From: Streptomyces rapamycinicus NRRL 5491
Lineage (GTDB): Bacteria > Actinomycetota > Actinomycetes > Streptomycetales > Streptomycetaceae
Assembly: GCF_024298965.1 (NCBI RefSeq)
Contig: NZ_CP085193.1
Coordinates: forward strand, 372,001-436,000
Direction of reading: 5' to 3'
Length of the DNA stretch: 64,000 bases
Shown here piece after piece: positions 52,684 to 61,420 of this stretch (within the stretch, counting starts at the first letter, position 1; each line of letters starts with the position of its first letter). The position numbers and the translations under genes are program-made. Under the pieces are notes generated by a model. That model saw only the letters and a list, made by a program, of their open reading frames with translations. It searched no databases and was not told the DNA's origin.

Positions 52684-53264
52684 CACTGGCCACCTCCCTG
52701 CCACAACGCGATATGGTGTGCGACCCGCTCGCCCAGCGCCGACGCCGTTCGCAAGTCGCTGTCCTGCATGCCTTCCAGACCCTGATCCGCATTGGACTGC
52801 GCCATGGCGCCGGCGTAGGAACCGAGCCGGTTCAGCTCGGCGTCCGACCCCGTGCTGCGTCCGTTGCCGTCCAACAGGCCCAGCCCGACCCAGACCATTC
52901 CGTGCTGCATGGCGAAGAGCCAGAGCTGGGTGAGTGTGTTGAGCTTGTCCCCGGAGTGCCCGCTGGAGTTGGTGAACCCTGCCGCCAGTTTTCCTTTCCA
53001 GCCCTGGTTCAGCCAGATCTTCGAGCTGGCCTCCATGAACGTCTTGAACACTGCCGAGCCGCTGCCCATGTAGGTCGGGGTGCCGAAGATCAGCGCGTCG
53101 CAGTGGTCGAGTTGCCGGGGATCGCCGGCGAGGTCCTCAGCGAAGTGCAGTGCGACATCGATGCCCGGGACCGAAGCGGCGCCTTCCCCTACCGCCCTGG
53201 CCTGGGCGGCGGTATGGCCGTAGCCGCTGTCGTAGACGACTCCGATGGAGCCCATTTCCTTCAC
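52683..53264 (-). CDS. WrbA-like flavodoxin-family protein
   Basis: 193 residues: IGVVYDSGYGHTAAQARAV binds FMN phosphate, DALIFGTPTYMGSGSAVFKT and AAGFTNSSGHSGDKLNTLTQ are the other flavin loops. WrbA-type proteins reduce quinones with NAD(P)H or act as flavin carriers. Between the alpha/beta hydrolase and the FAD hydroxylase, overlapping both by stop/start, it may supply reduced flavin or protect against quinones. Confidence 0.85.
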   Translation of the reverse strand: MKEMGSIGVVYDSGYGHTAAQARAVGEGAASVPGIDVALHFAEDLAGDPRQLDHCDALIFGTPTYMGSGSAVFKTFMEASSKIWLNQGWKGKLAAGFTNSSGHSGDKLNTLTQLWLFAMQHGMVWVGLGLLDGNGRSTGSDAELNRLGSYAGAMAQSNADQGLEGMQDSDLRTASALGERVAHHIALWQGGGQ

Positions 53265-54523
53265 CTCGTTCTCTGGGATCGTGCGGTGGCGAACCGGTCG
53301 GCCAGCCAGCGCTCGATGTGAACGGCAGCCGCGGCGTACCCAGTGGGCTCGCCCACGGCGATCGGCTGGCCGAAGTGCTGACCCCGGACGACATGGCGGG
53401 TCTTGTCTTCGCCGGCCAGCGCCTCGAACATCCGGGCGCTGGCGGTAGGGAGAGCGGCTTGGTCGCCGCTGAACTCAAGGTAGAGAGCCGGCAGCCGTAC
53501 GCCGGTCGCGCACCGGACGAAGTCCGCGTTGGTGTGATTCGCAGACCAGGTGGACAACCACGCATCGGGAGTGGTCAGCCTGCCGAAGCCCACCAGACCG
53601 TAGTTGATCAGATCCGGGCGGCTGCCGAACAACGAGCCATAGTGCCGGTCGTTCGGATCGATCGACAGGTCGACATAGCAGGGGTCGGCGTCGGTGCGGT
53701 AGGTGGTGATGATCCTCGGGGCGAGGCTGGTCCGCCGGTCGACGGGATCCTTGGTGCGGGCGAACCGGGCGCGAGCCTCCTTGGCCTCGGAGGCGAGCTC
53801 GAGCGCCCGGGCGTCTATCCGGGCGATCCGGTCCTTCTGGGCCGCACGGAATGCGTGGAGGAAGTCCGCGCTGTAGCGGCTTGGCTCCGGTGGCTGGACG
53901 AATCCGTTCCCGGGCGAGTACATGTCCAGCGCGGGCTCCACCGACATCGGGTCCGACTCGTTGGTTACGGACGGGTCGATGCAGTGCAGCAGGACTTGTC
54001 CTTGTCCCGGGTGTGGCGCGAGGAAGATCACGCCGTCTGGGACGGGCAACCGCGCGCCCGCCAGCGCGACCGGCCTGCCGGCCGGTGTCTGGTCCAGCCG
54101 CAGCTCGGGTTCCAGGGACGCCTGCTCGATGTAGAAGGCCGACAGCGTGCCGCCGCCCGAGTGGCCGAAGGTCAGCACCGCGTCGAACCCGGCGTCCCGG
54201 AGGAACACGTGCCCCGCCGCCGCGTCCAGCACCGCCTGTTCGTGGACCAGAGCGATGTCGTTGTTCGGCGAGCGGGAGCCCTGGGTCCAGACCGACACGC
54301 CGCTCCACAGGAGCAGCGGGATCATCGGATGGTGAGTCATCGATTGGCGCGGGTGCATCACGGTGACCACCGTGGCCGCGCCGTCGAGGGCGTACAGCAC
54401 CCCCTCGACCTTGGCGCCGTCGAAGGTGGTGAGCTGGTGCGTACTTACCGTGACGCCGGGCGGCGCCTGGGCTGTGTGGACGTCCCGGCCCCCACCGAGC
54501 CGGTCCACCGCCAGGGGGCTCAT
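53261..54523 (-). CDS. Alpha/beta-fold hydrolase
   Basis: About 420 residues. The nucleophile elbow FGHSGGGTLSAFY gives the Ser, and RGQHFGQP supplies a candidate His near the C-terminus; LYLEFSGDQAALP provides an acid. The length suggests a large cap inserted between 200 and 330. In this operon it probably hydrolyses a ring-fission product or thioester. GGAG 8 bases before ATG 54523 selects the start; it overlaps its neighbours on both sides by four bases. Confidence 0.8.
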   Translation of the reverse strand: MSPLAVDRLGGGRDVHTAQAPPGVTVSTHQLTTFDGAKVEGVLYALDGAATVVTVMHPRQSMTHHPMIPLLLWSGVSVWTQGSRSPNNDIALVHEQAVLDAAAGHVFLRDAGFDAVLTFGHSGGGTLSAFYIEQASLEPELRLDQTPAGRPVALAGARLPVPDGVIFLAPHPGQGQVLLHCIDPSVTNESDPMSVEPALDMYSPGNGFVQPPEPSRYSADFLHAFRAAQKDRIARIDARALELASEAKEARARFARTKDPVDRRTSLAPRIITTYRTDADPCYVDLSIDPNDRHYGSLFGSRPDLINYGLVGFGRLTTPDAWLSTWSANHTNADFVRCATGVRLPALYLEFSGDQAALPTASARMFEALAGEDKTRHVVRGQHFGQPIAVGEPTGYAAAAVHIERWLADRFATARSQRTR

Positions 54524-54777
54524 CCCCCGGCTCCTGTGGGCTCGACCACCAGCACCGACTTGTCCCAGCGGCTGATCCGGCTGCCACTGACGGCGGCAAT
54601 CGAGCTGTACCAGACGGCGTTGCGGCAACCAGTGGCGCTGCGCTCGATGCGGATCGAACCAGGTGCGGCGACCTCGAGGTAGGGGCCGCGCCGCCGGACG
54701 GTCACGTCGGGGTCCTTGCCGGCGACCTTGGCCAGCGGACGGAAGTCATCGATGTCGAGGACGAACAACGTGGTCAT
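54520..54777 (-). CDS. Small conserved-operon protein of unknown function
   Basis: 85 residues, coupled at both ends (ATGA overlaps with the VOC and hydrolase genes), so it is almost certainly translated. It contains LFVLDIDDFRPLAKVAGKDP, RRGPYLEVAAPGSIRIE, and NAVWYSSIAAVSG, a beta-rich small domain without obvious metal or catalytic residues. No family recognised. It could be a subunit or activator of the dioxygenase or hydroxylase. Confidence 0.65.
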   Translation of the reverse strand: MTTLFVLDIDDFRPLAKVAGKDPDVTVRRRGPYLEVAAPGSIRIERSATGCRNAVWYSSIAAVSGSRISRWDKSVLVVEPTGAGG

Positions 54778-55385
54778 GCGAACGTCACCAGCTCGGGCTC
54801 GCCTGCGTAACGCTCCGCGATCAGCCTCGCCTTGCGGGCGAAGAACTTGTCCAGGGAGGGGTCCGGTTCACCGGCCACCTCCATGAGCGCGTCGACGCTC
54901 AGATTGGCGTCGATATCGTCTTCGGTGGTGATCGCCCGTAGTGGACGGGTGATCTCCATCAGGTACCCGTTGGGGTCGGTGACGTAGATCGACTCGACGG
55001 TCTCGTGTCGCACCTGCAGCTCGCACGGCCAGTTGCTCGTGTCCAGCCGACGCCGGTACTCCAGCAGATCTTCCTCGCCGTCCACGTGGATCGCGAGGTG
55101 CCGGGCACGGTGGAGCAGGTCGGGGATCTCGGTGTCCCGGTAGGGCTCCACACCGAAGTAGTAGAAGAAGGCCAGCCGGTCGCCGTTGCCGATGTCGAAG
55201 AAGAAATGGATGAAATCCGGGTGTTCCCCGGGCCCCCACCCGAGCGCGCACGTTGCGTGGACGACCGGGAAGCCCAGGACGTCCCGGTAGAAGGTGATGG
55301 TGGCCCGCGGATCGAAGGTCGGGAACGCCGCATGGTCGACGCCCCGCACCGTGTGCGCAGGCAGGTCTCGCCCCGGTGATGACAT
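54774..55385 (-). CDS. VOC-superfamily protein (extradiol-dioxygenase/glyoxalase fold)
   Basis: 203 residues with two VOC modules. Likely metal ligands are His in VRGVDHAAFPT, His in RHLAIHVDGEED and Glu in NGYLMEITRPL, matching the His-His-Glu set of type I extradiol dioxygenases. FFFDIGNGDRLAFFYYFG is the usual strand pair. First gene of the operon, so it may open the ring of the hydroxylated substrate. GAGGAG precedes the ATG. Confidence 0.8.
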   Translation of the reverse strand: MSSPGRDLPAHTVRGVDHAAFPTFDPRATITFYRDVLGFPVVHATCALGWGPGEHPDFIHFFFDIGNGDRLAFFYYFGVEPYRDTEIPDLLHRARHLAIHVDGEEDLLEYRRRLDTSNWPCELQVRHETVESIYVTDPNGYLMEITRPLRAITTEDDIDANLSVDALMEVAGEPDPSLDKFFARKARLIAERYAGEPELVTFA

Positions 55386-55420
55386 CTACGTACTCCTCTC
55401 GCGACGAAGTCTGTGCCTTG

Positions 55421-55449
55421 AGAGTAGGCTTGTCTGACACATGAGTCAA
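55421..55449 (-). promoter_or_regulatory. Promoter and candidate TetR operator of the aromatic operon
   Basis: On the minus strand TTGACT (55449-55444), a 17-base spacer and TACTCT (55426-55421) form the promoter. TGACACATGAGTCA (55435-55448) is a 14-bp near-palindrome over the -35 and spacer, and a second small dyad TGACGTATCA lies beside it (55455-55464). The divergent TetR gene is the likely source of the repressor. Confidence 0.5.
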
Positions 55450-55464
55450 GATTCTGACGTATCA

Positions 55465-55970
55465 GTATCGACCGCCTGTTGGTCGAAGCTGCTGTACAGG
55501 TAGGTGAGTCGACATTAGGCTGTCAGTTTTGTGACGCTTCAGCAAGGGAGGTGCATGCGGCGTGCTGGGGTCTGGCGAACGAAGCGAAGGCACCTCTGAC
55601 ACAGAGAGGTCTCCCGGTCCACGGGCGAAGACACCGGCCTTGGACGGCAATCGCATCCGGAGGCTGTGGCGCCTGCAGCGACAGCGCGGGAGCGGCGGGC
55701 TCGGCACCATCCGGCGCGCGGCGAAAAACCCGGCGGTCGCGGGCCTGGCCGCGTCGGCGGAAATGGGACGGCACAGCCGGTGTTCGCGGGTAAGTGCCTT
55801 CCCGCTGTGCCGGCAAAGACCTTCGGCAAGCGTCATCCTCCCAGCTCAGAAGGCGCGTTTGCTTCTCCGGCCAAGATCGGGACACCGCGGCGAGTGAAGC
55901 GCGCAGGCTAGGATGACCCAGATGGCCGCGCATGACGACTTCGCGTCGCACGCGAAACCGAGGGGTGAAA
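55465..55970. other. Long leader region without a gene
   Basis: Frames exist on both strands but none has a ribosome site or recognisable product. The stretch separates the aromatic operon promoter from the TetR gene; it may be a long untranslated leader or decayed sequence. Confidence 0.4.
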
Positions 55971-56720
55971 ATGGTGACCGCAGAGGACTCCGGGGCGCGG
56001 GGGCGGACCGGTGGGCGCCCGGAGTCTCGTCGAGGCGCAGCGTCCCGGCGCAAGCTGCTCATGAGCGAGATCATCGACCAAGCCATGCGACTCTTCGCTG
56101 AACGCGGCTACGACGGAACCACCCTGCAGGATGTCGCAGAGGCGGTCGGGTTGAGTCGTGCCAACCTCTACAACTACGTCAAGAGCAAGGAAGAGTTGCT
56201 CGTCGCGATGGTCGACGCGACCACGCAGAGCGCGGCGAGCTCGTTGCGCGAGGTCCGACGGCGCACCGATCTCGACTCGGCGGAGAAGCTGCGCATGCTC
56301 GTGCACACCCTCGTCCTGCACCGCGCCGAACAGCCGGCGCAGTTCCGTACGCTCGACCGCAGCGACCAGGCGCTCCCCGCGGAGATCGCGAAGAAACATC
56401 TCGAGGGCCGACGGGCCGTCCTCCGTGAGATCACGGAAGTCGTCGAGGAGGGGGTCACCGTCGGCCGTTTCCGCCCCGTCGACGCAGGCATCACCGCCTT
56501 GTCGATCATCGGCATGTGCAACTGGGTCGCCTGGTGGTTCCATCCCTCTCCGGCGCACCCCGCCGAACCGGTGGCCGAGCAGATCGCGGAGAACGCGGTG
56601 GCGATGGTGGTCCGGGACGCCGGGCGTATCCCGGATACACCGACCCCGCTCGGGATTGTCTCGCTGCTCCGGCAGGACCTCGACCACTTGGCCCGCCTCC
56701 TCACCGCAGAGGATGAGTGA
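55971..56720 (+). CDS. TetR-family transcriptional regulator
   Basis: 249 residues. Helix-turn-helix at about 30-75: LLMSEIIDQAMRLFAERGYD, TTLQDVAEAVGLSRANLYNY, then a KstR2-like ligand domain with NWVAWWFHPSPAHPAEPVAE. ATG 55971 follows GAGGGG by 5 bases; an ATG at 55932 is less likely. Divergent to the VOC-ligase operon and probably its repressor, released by an aromatic acid or its CoA ester. Confidence 0.85.
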   Translation: MVTAEDSGARGRTGGRPESRRGAASRRKLLMSEIIDQAMRLFAERGYDGTTLQDVAEAVGLSRANLYNYVKSKEELLVAMVDATTQSAASSLREVRRRTDLDSAEKLRMLVHTLVLHRAEQPAQFRTLDRSDQALPAEIAKKHLEGRRAVLREITEVVEEGVTVGRFRPVDAGITALSIIGMCNWVAWWFHPSPAHPAEPVAEQIAENAVAMVVRDAGRIPDTPTPLGIVSLLRQDLDHLARLLTAEDE

Positions 56721-56937
56721 AGGACCGTCCCTCCCGGCAAGACGTAGTGCCTGCGACGACCACCTCCGCGTCGAGCGGCTGATCGAGGTCCTGGGATCCC
56801 CACAGCCGACGGCCGAACCACTCCGCGACTCGCCTCGCCACGGATCCACGGGCCGTTCACCGTCTGCACTGCTGCCACCCACCTCCGGGGGCGGCCGCCG
56901 CGGTCGTCGTCGACGAACGGTTCGCGCGCCCCGGGGA

Positions 56938-57791
56938 CTACGGACCGACGTGGCCGTCTTCGCGCAGGCGATGACCACCGATACCCCCTCGAGCACCGAT
57001 GCCGACGCTCAGTGCCAGTGCAGCCGCCTCTCCGCGTGAGGCCACCTCAAGCTTGCGAAGAACGCTGGCCACGTGGAACTTAACGGTGCTCTCCGTGATG
57101 CCGATAGCATCGCCGATTGCCTTGTTCCGCTTGCCTCGCGCAACCAGACGCAAGACCTCGAGCTCTCTGGGATTGAGGTCTGCCAAGCGGGATTGCTCAG
57201 GGCGATCGGCGGGCGGATCGAGCGGGAAAACGAGCCTGGCATGGCTGCCCCACCCCGGAATCGCGTCGAGAGTGATGCTCCCGCCCAGTGTTTGGGCACG
57301 CCCTTGAAGCTGACGCTGCAGGGCGGGGAGATCGACTCCCCGCTTCCCTGATCTCTCACATCGACTATCAATGAGGCGTCGAGGCTGCTCCAGCCGATGC
57401 GCAGGCGTGTGAGCTGGGGCTGGGCGAGGAAGGCCAGGACCGCGGCGCAAGTCATGGCGCGTGCGGCGTAGGCGACCTCTCCCGGCAGTGGGCGTCCGGT
57501 CTTGGGCGGAGGCACGAACTCGATGCATGCCTCGTGATGGCGCAGCATATGACGGATGCCTTTACGCAACTGTCCGAAGGCCTTGTGAGCAGCCTCCTCA
57601 GACAGCTCCCGGTCAGTCTTCTGTGCCGAGCGAAGGGCGACCAGTGCTGAGGAGGCCGTGTCGGTGGCGGCAAGCCGGGCACGCGCGTCATCGAGGTCAG
57701 AGGCCCTCAGCGTGCCCAAGACAGCGACGAGTGACGTCTCGTGGGCGGCTGCCATTTCGGAGATGGTGCGGGCTCGCTCGGCCGGGCTCTG
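56938..57791 (-). pseudogene. Sensor kinase-like protein with LuxR domain, frameshifted and 5'-truncated
   Basis: The first frame (open from 57791) reads ERARTISEMAAAHETSLVAV, LSEEAAHKAFGQLRKGIRHM and a HATPase-like LIVDVRDQGSG. Loss of one G in a G-run near 57338 moves the rest into another frame: GVDLPALQRQLQGRAQTLGG, then the LuxR helix-turn-helix LNPRELEVLRLVARGKRNKA, IGITESTVKFHVASVLRKLE. The N-terminal part of such sensors is missing. Intact versions join an ATPase-type sensor with DNA binding in one protein. Confidence 0.6.
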
Positions 57792-57923
57792 TCACGTAAT
57801 CGGTGGTGACGAAGCGTGCTCGGCATCGTTGACAATCCATGCGAGACGTCAACTCCCTTGTTTCGACCGTGTTTTTGGGGTTGTCGGCACTGGTTGTCGA
57901 GGACGTGGTGGACGAGGGCGATG

Positions 57924-59318
57924 CAGGGCTGCGTCGTTCAGGTGATGTGTCCTGGTTGATCACGTGATGCCAAGGGTGATCAGCGGACGGTTGGCGTCGC
58001 GGGTGTGGTGACGGAGGCCGGCGGCGATGTTCGTCTGGTCGGTGAGTCGGAGAGCGCCGATGGCCAGGTTGCGCAGGGAAGCCATGGCGCGTGGAGCGGT
58101 GCCGGTGCGTACGTGGGAGGCGTCCTCGGCATATGTGGTGTCCCTGACGTGGTGGATCTTGTTCTCGATGCCCCAGTGGTCGCGGACGCGGCGGGCGATC
58201 TCGGTTGCGTCGGCCTGCTCCGCGGTCAGGTCGGTCACCCCGTAGACGCGTTCCAGGGTGACCTTGCCGGTGGTGACGATCCGTCGGCGGCGCACGATCT
58301 GGACGGCCTGCACCGCGTGCGGGAACGCGATCCCGGTGACGGCGGCGGCCTTGATCCGGCGGATCTCGTCGCGGCCGTGGGCGGTGGCCCGGGTCTTGTC
58401 CAGGAGCGGCACCTCCCGCCATGGCAGGGCTTTCAGCCACCGGTGCAGGGTGGGATGGTTGCCCTTGACCAGCGCGATGTAGTGGGCGTGCTTGTCCTCG
58501 ACGAGGAAGCATGCGTGGGCGGTCTGCGAGTGGAGGGCGTCGAAGGTGATCACCGTGCCCTGCAGGTCGAGCGGGGCGAGCAGGGGCCGGAAGACGGTGA
58601 TCTCGTTGGTCTTGCCGTCCACCTCGCGCTGGGCGGTGACCAGGCCGGTCCCGGTCATCGCGGCGAGCAGGTGGACCTGGGTGCCGTCGGTGCGTCGGGC
58701 ACCGCGCATGGTCTTGCCGTCCACCGCGAGGGAGGGCAGGGGCCGGTCGCTGTCGTTCTCCTCCTGGCCGGCGGCATGTTCGCGCCCGGCGAGCCACCTT
58801 CCGACGGCGGTATCGAGCGCGTCGCCGTCGATGCGCTGGAGGATCCGGCGCACGGTGGCCTCGGCCGGGGCGACGGCGCCGCGGTCCGGCTCCCGGCATG
58901 GGCCACCGAGCCTGGCCAGGACGTGCGGCGGGGCGTCGGCGGCCCACTCCGCGATCGCGGCCAGGGACTTCGCTCCGGCCAGGACCGCGCACGCGGCCAG
59001 GGACAGGACGAAGACGAGCGGGTGGCGCCGGCCACGGTCCCGGCGAGGGTCGGGCACCTGAGCCAGGCAGGTCAGCAGGCTGGGGAGGTCATCGGGGGCG
59101 GTCGGTGCGGCGTCGGTGAGTTGGCCCAGAGGGCCCGGGATGAGCGAGGATGAGCGGGCAGGCACGGTCTTCCGTCGTGGTGATCAGGGACTCGACACCT
59201 CATGATCACCGGGAGCCGTGCCTGCCTCCGCGTCAGCCCCCTGCGACCACCCCGCGGTCCTGCCCCGGCTCTTGAAGCCCCATCAACCCGGACACACCGC
59301 CTGAACGACGCCGCCCTG
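57924..59318 (-). mobile_element. ISAs1-family insertion sequence
   Basis: 1395 bp bounded by 19-bp inverted ends with 18 matches (57924-57942, CAGGGCTGCGTCGTTCAGG; and 59300-59318). The right end lies inside the radical SAM gene and supplies its last residues and stop codon. Upstream of the transposase, nested dyads CAGGCACGG/CCGTGCCTG (59159-59224) and GGTGATCA/TGATCACC may control its expression. Confidence 0.75.
57960..59165 (-). CDS. ISAs1-family transposase
   Basis: 401 residues, intact. N-terminal DDE_Tnp_1_assoc region ([40 protein letters not shown]), then [17 protein letters not shown] (Asp), [20 protein letters not shown] (Asp) and a C-terminal [20 protein letters not shown] with the Glu. 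Length and motifs match the family fully. Confidence 0.93.
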   Translation of the reverse strand: MPARSSSLIPGPLGQLTDAAPTAPDDLPSLLTCLAQVPDPRRDRGRRHPLVFVLSLAACAVLAGAKSLAAIAEWAADAPPHVLARLGGPCREPDRGAVAPAEATVRRILQRIDGDALDTAVGRWLAGREHAAGQEENDSDRPLPSLAVDGKTMRGARRTDGTQVHLLAAMTGTGLVTAQREVDGKTNEITVFRPLLAPLDLQGTVITFDALHSQTAHACFLVEDKHAHYIALVKGNHPTLHRWLKALPWREVPLLDKTRATAHGRDEIRRIKAAAVTGIAFPHAVQAVQIVRRRRIVTTGKVTLERVYGVTDLTAEQADATEIARRVRDHWGIENKIHHVRDTTYAEDASHVRTGTAPRAMASLRNLAIGALRLTDQTNIAAGLRHHTRDANRPLITLGIT

Positions 59319-59975
59319 GGCGCCCTCCTCCGACAGATCCTCGTCAATGATCACCTCGATGGACAGCCCGGCCGCCTGGAGCTGCTCGCGTAGGCGGGTG
59401 TACCGAGTTGTATCGGTGACCAAGAGCTCAGGGTGTGCAGCAGCGTTGCCCACGGGCCGCAGGCAGTGCAGCTTCATCTGATACGCACCGAGCTCCTGCA
59501 AGGTGCGGGCCAGAGGCAGCACTTCGTCGATGTTCCGGGAGGTGACCGTCATCGTCGCCCCCGTCCTGACTCCGAGCTCCCGGGCGAGTTTGAGTGCGCT
59601 CAACGCGCTCCGGTAGCTGCCGGCCTTGCGGATGTGGTCGTTGGTCGCGCCGATGCCCTCCAGCGAAAACCGCAGCAGGTCAAGGTACTGCGCGATCTCG
59701 GTAAGCCGGCGCTCGATCCGGTAGCCGTTCGTGCAGATCTCGACTTGCAGGCCCATTTCCTCCTTGGCGTAGTGGACGACCTGGGCGAGATCCTTATGGA
59801 GGAACGGCTCGCCGCCAAGCAACGTGACAGCCTCGGTGCCGTACTGGTTGCGCATCAGCCGGATGAGGTTAACCGCCTCGTCAGCGGTAAAGGCGTCGGC
59901 GTGCTTGAGCCTCTCGCCGTGGAAACAGTGCAGACACTGGAAGTTGCAGCGGTACAGCAGTTGCAGGTACAGCAT
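59283..59975 (-). CDS. Radical SAM protein, C-terminus truncated by ISAs1
   Basis: 230 residues. LYRCNFQCLHCFHGERL carries the CxxxCxxC cluster motif, VTLLGGEPFLHKDL the SAM-binding GGE, and EICTNGYRIERR and RFSLEGIGATNDHIRKAGSY the following strands of the barrel. The last residues, after DEDLSEEGAQ, are encoded by the inverted end of ISAs1, so the usual C-terminal auxiliary-cluster (SPASM-like) part is absent. The MTHFR-like gene upstream, across an IS256 copy, may have been its partner. Confidence 0.78.
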   Translation of the reverse strand: MLYLQLLYRCNFQCLHCFHGERLKHADAFTADEAVNLIRLMRNQYGTEAVTLLGGEPFLHKDLAQVVHYAKEEMGLQVEICTNGYRIERRLTEIAQYLDLLRFSLEGIGATNDHIRKAGSYRSALSALKLARELGVRTGATMTVTSRNIDEVLPLARTLQELGAYQMKLHCLRPVGNAAAHPELLVTDTTRYTRLREQLQAAGLSIEVIIDEDLSEEGAQGGVVQAVCPG

Positions 59976-60083
59976 GCGGATCCTGGAGCAATGCTCAGGA
60001 CCTGTGGATCGGCCTCGGGGAGGGCGCCTCGCGGCATGCGAAGGACGTACCTTCCCGAGTGATCGATTGTTGGTCACCGAGTA

Positions 60084-60105
60084 GGCCCGCGTTGCAGCGC
60101 GGGCC
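60084..60105. terminator. Hairpin between radical SAM and IS256 genes
   Basis: GGCCCGCG and CGCGGGCC are perfect 8-bp arms around TTGCAG. It precedes the IS256 transposase by 14 bases and could shield it from outside transcription or be part of the element's end. Confidence 0.45.
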
Positions 60106-60119
60106 GGGAAGGCACGCCC

Positions 60120-61373
60120 GTGCTCAGCGTAGTTAACGCCGACGGAACCACCGAGAGCGGCTCCTTGATGGACGAGATCGTCCGCGAGGGTGCGAGGCGG
60201 ATGCTTGCCGCCGCCCTGGAAGCTGAAGTCAACCAGTACATAGCCGAGTTGGCCGACCATCGCGACGAGTCCGGTCGTCGCCTCGTTGTCCGCAACGGCC
60301 ACCATCGCGAACGCACCGTCGCGACGGCCGCCGGGCCGATCCCGGTGAAAGCGCCGCGGGTGAACGACAAGCGCGTCGACGCCGTGACGGGCGAGCGCAA
60401 GCGGTTCTCGTCGCAGATCCTCGCCCCCTGGTGCCGGAAGTCTCCGAAGATCAGCGAGGTCCTGCCCCTGCTCTATCTGCACGGCCTGTCCTCCGGTGAC
60501 TTCGTGCCCGCGATGGAACAGTTCCTCGGCTCCTCGGCCGGTCTTTCTCCGGCCACCGTGACGCGGCTGACCAAGCAGTGGCAGGACGACCACGCCGCCT
60601 TCCAGGACCGCGCCCTGTCCGGCAGCGACTACGTCTACGTGTGGGCCGACGGCGTTCACCCCAAGGTCCGCCTCGGTCAGGCCCACTCCTGTGTCCTGGT
60701 TCTGATGGGCGTGCGCACGGACGGCCGCAAGGAACTCATCGCGGTCGTCGAGGGCCTGCGCGAGTCGACCGAGTCCTGGGCCGACCTGCTGAGGGACTGC
60801 CGCCGGCGCGGCATGACGGATCCCGAGCTGGTCGTCGGCGATGGCGCCGTGGGTCTTTGGAAGGCCCTGGCCGAGGTGTTTCCGCAGGCCAGGCACCAGA
60901 GGTGCTGGGTTCACAAGGTCCGCAATGTCATGAACACGCTTCCGAAGTCCGCGCAGCCTGGCGCGAAGAAGGCGCTCCAGGAAATCTACAACGCCGAGGA
61001 CCGTGACCACGCCGAGAAGGCGATCAAGGACTTCGAGCGCAGCTACGGCGCGAAGTGGCCCAAGGCGGTGAAGAAGGTCACCGGCGAGGTGGATGAACTC
61101 CTGGCCTTTTACGACTTCCCGGCCGAGCACTGGGTGCACTTGCGCACGACGAATCCGATCGAATCCACCTTCAGCACAGTCAAGTTGAGGACCCGGGTCA
61201 CCCGCGGCGCCGGCAGCGCGGCCGCCGCCCTGGCCATGGTGTTCAAGCTCGCCGAGTCCGCCCAGGCCCGCTGGCGTGCGATCACCGCACCCCACCTCGT
61301 CGCCCTCGTCCGCGCCGGAGCACGCTTCGAACGCGGCGTCCTGGTCGAACGCGGGGAGCCTCGTGCGGCGTGA
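60120..61373 (+). CDS. IS256-family (Mutator-type) transposase
   Basis: 417 residues, intact. Landmarks: MLAAALEAEVNQYIAELADH, VRNGHHRERTVATAAGPIPV, VYVWADGVHPKVRLG (first Asp), LVVGDGAVGLWKALAEVFPQ (second Asp), RHQRCWVHKVRNVMNTLPKS and TTNPIESTFSTVKLRTRVT (Glu). Opposite in direction to the radical SAM and MTHFR-like genes that flank it. Terminal repeats were not resolved. Confidence 0.94.
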   Translation: MLSVVNADGTTESGSLMDEIVREGARRMLAAALEAEVNQYIAELADHRDESGRRLVVRNGHHRERTVATAAGPIPVKAPRVNDKRVDAVTGERKRFSSQILAPWCRKSPKISEVLPLLYLHGLSSGDFVPAMEQFLGSSAGLSPATVTRLTKQWQDDHAAFQDRALSGSDYVYVWADGVHPKVRLGQAHSCVLVLMGVRTDGRKELIAVVEGLRESTESWADLLRDCRRRGMTDPELVVGDGAVGLWKALAEVFPQARHQRCWVHKVRNVMNTLPKSAQPGAKKALQEIYNAEDRDHAEKAIKDFERSYGAKWPKAVKKVTGEVDELLAFYDFPAEHWVHLRTTNPIESTFSTVKLRTRVTRGAGSAAAALAMVFKLAESAQARWRAITAPHLVALVRAGARFERGVLVERGEPRAA

Positions 61374-61420
61374 TGGACCCCCAACTGCCGCTCAGCCAGC
61401 GGCCATCAGGAGCCGTGACT

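Noticed and set aside
55562..55897. Possible 111-residue plus-strand gene upstream of tetR
   Set aside because: Arg-rich, no ribosome site, no conserved pattern; reads like unconstrained GC-rich sequence.
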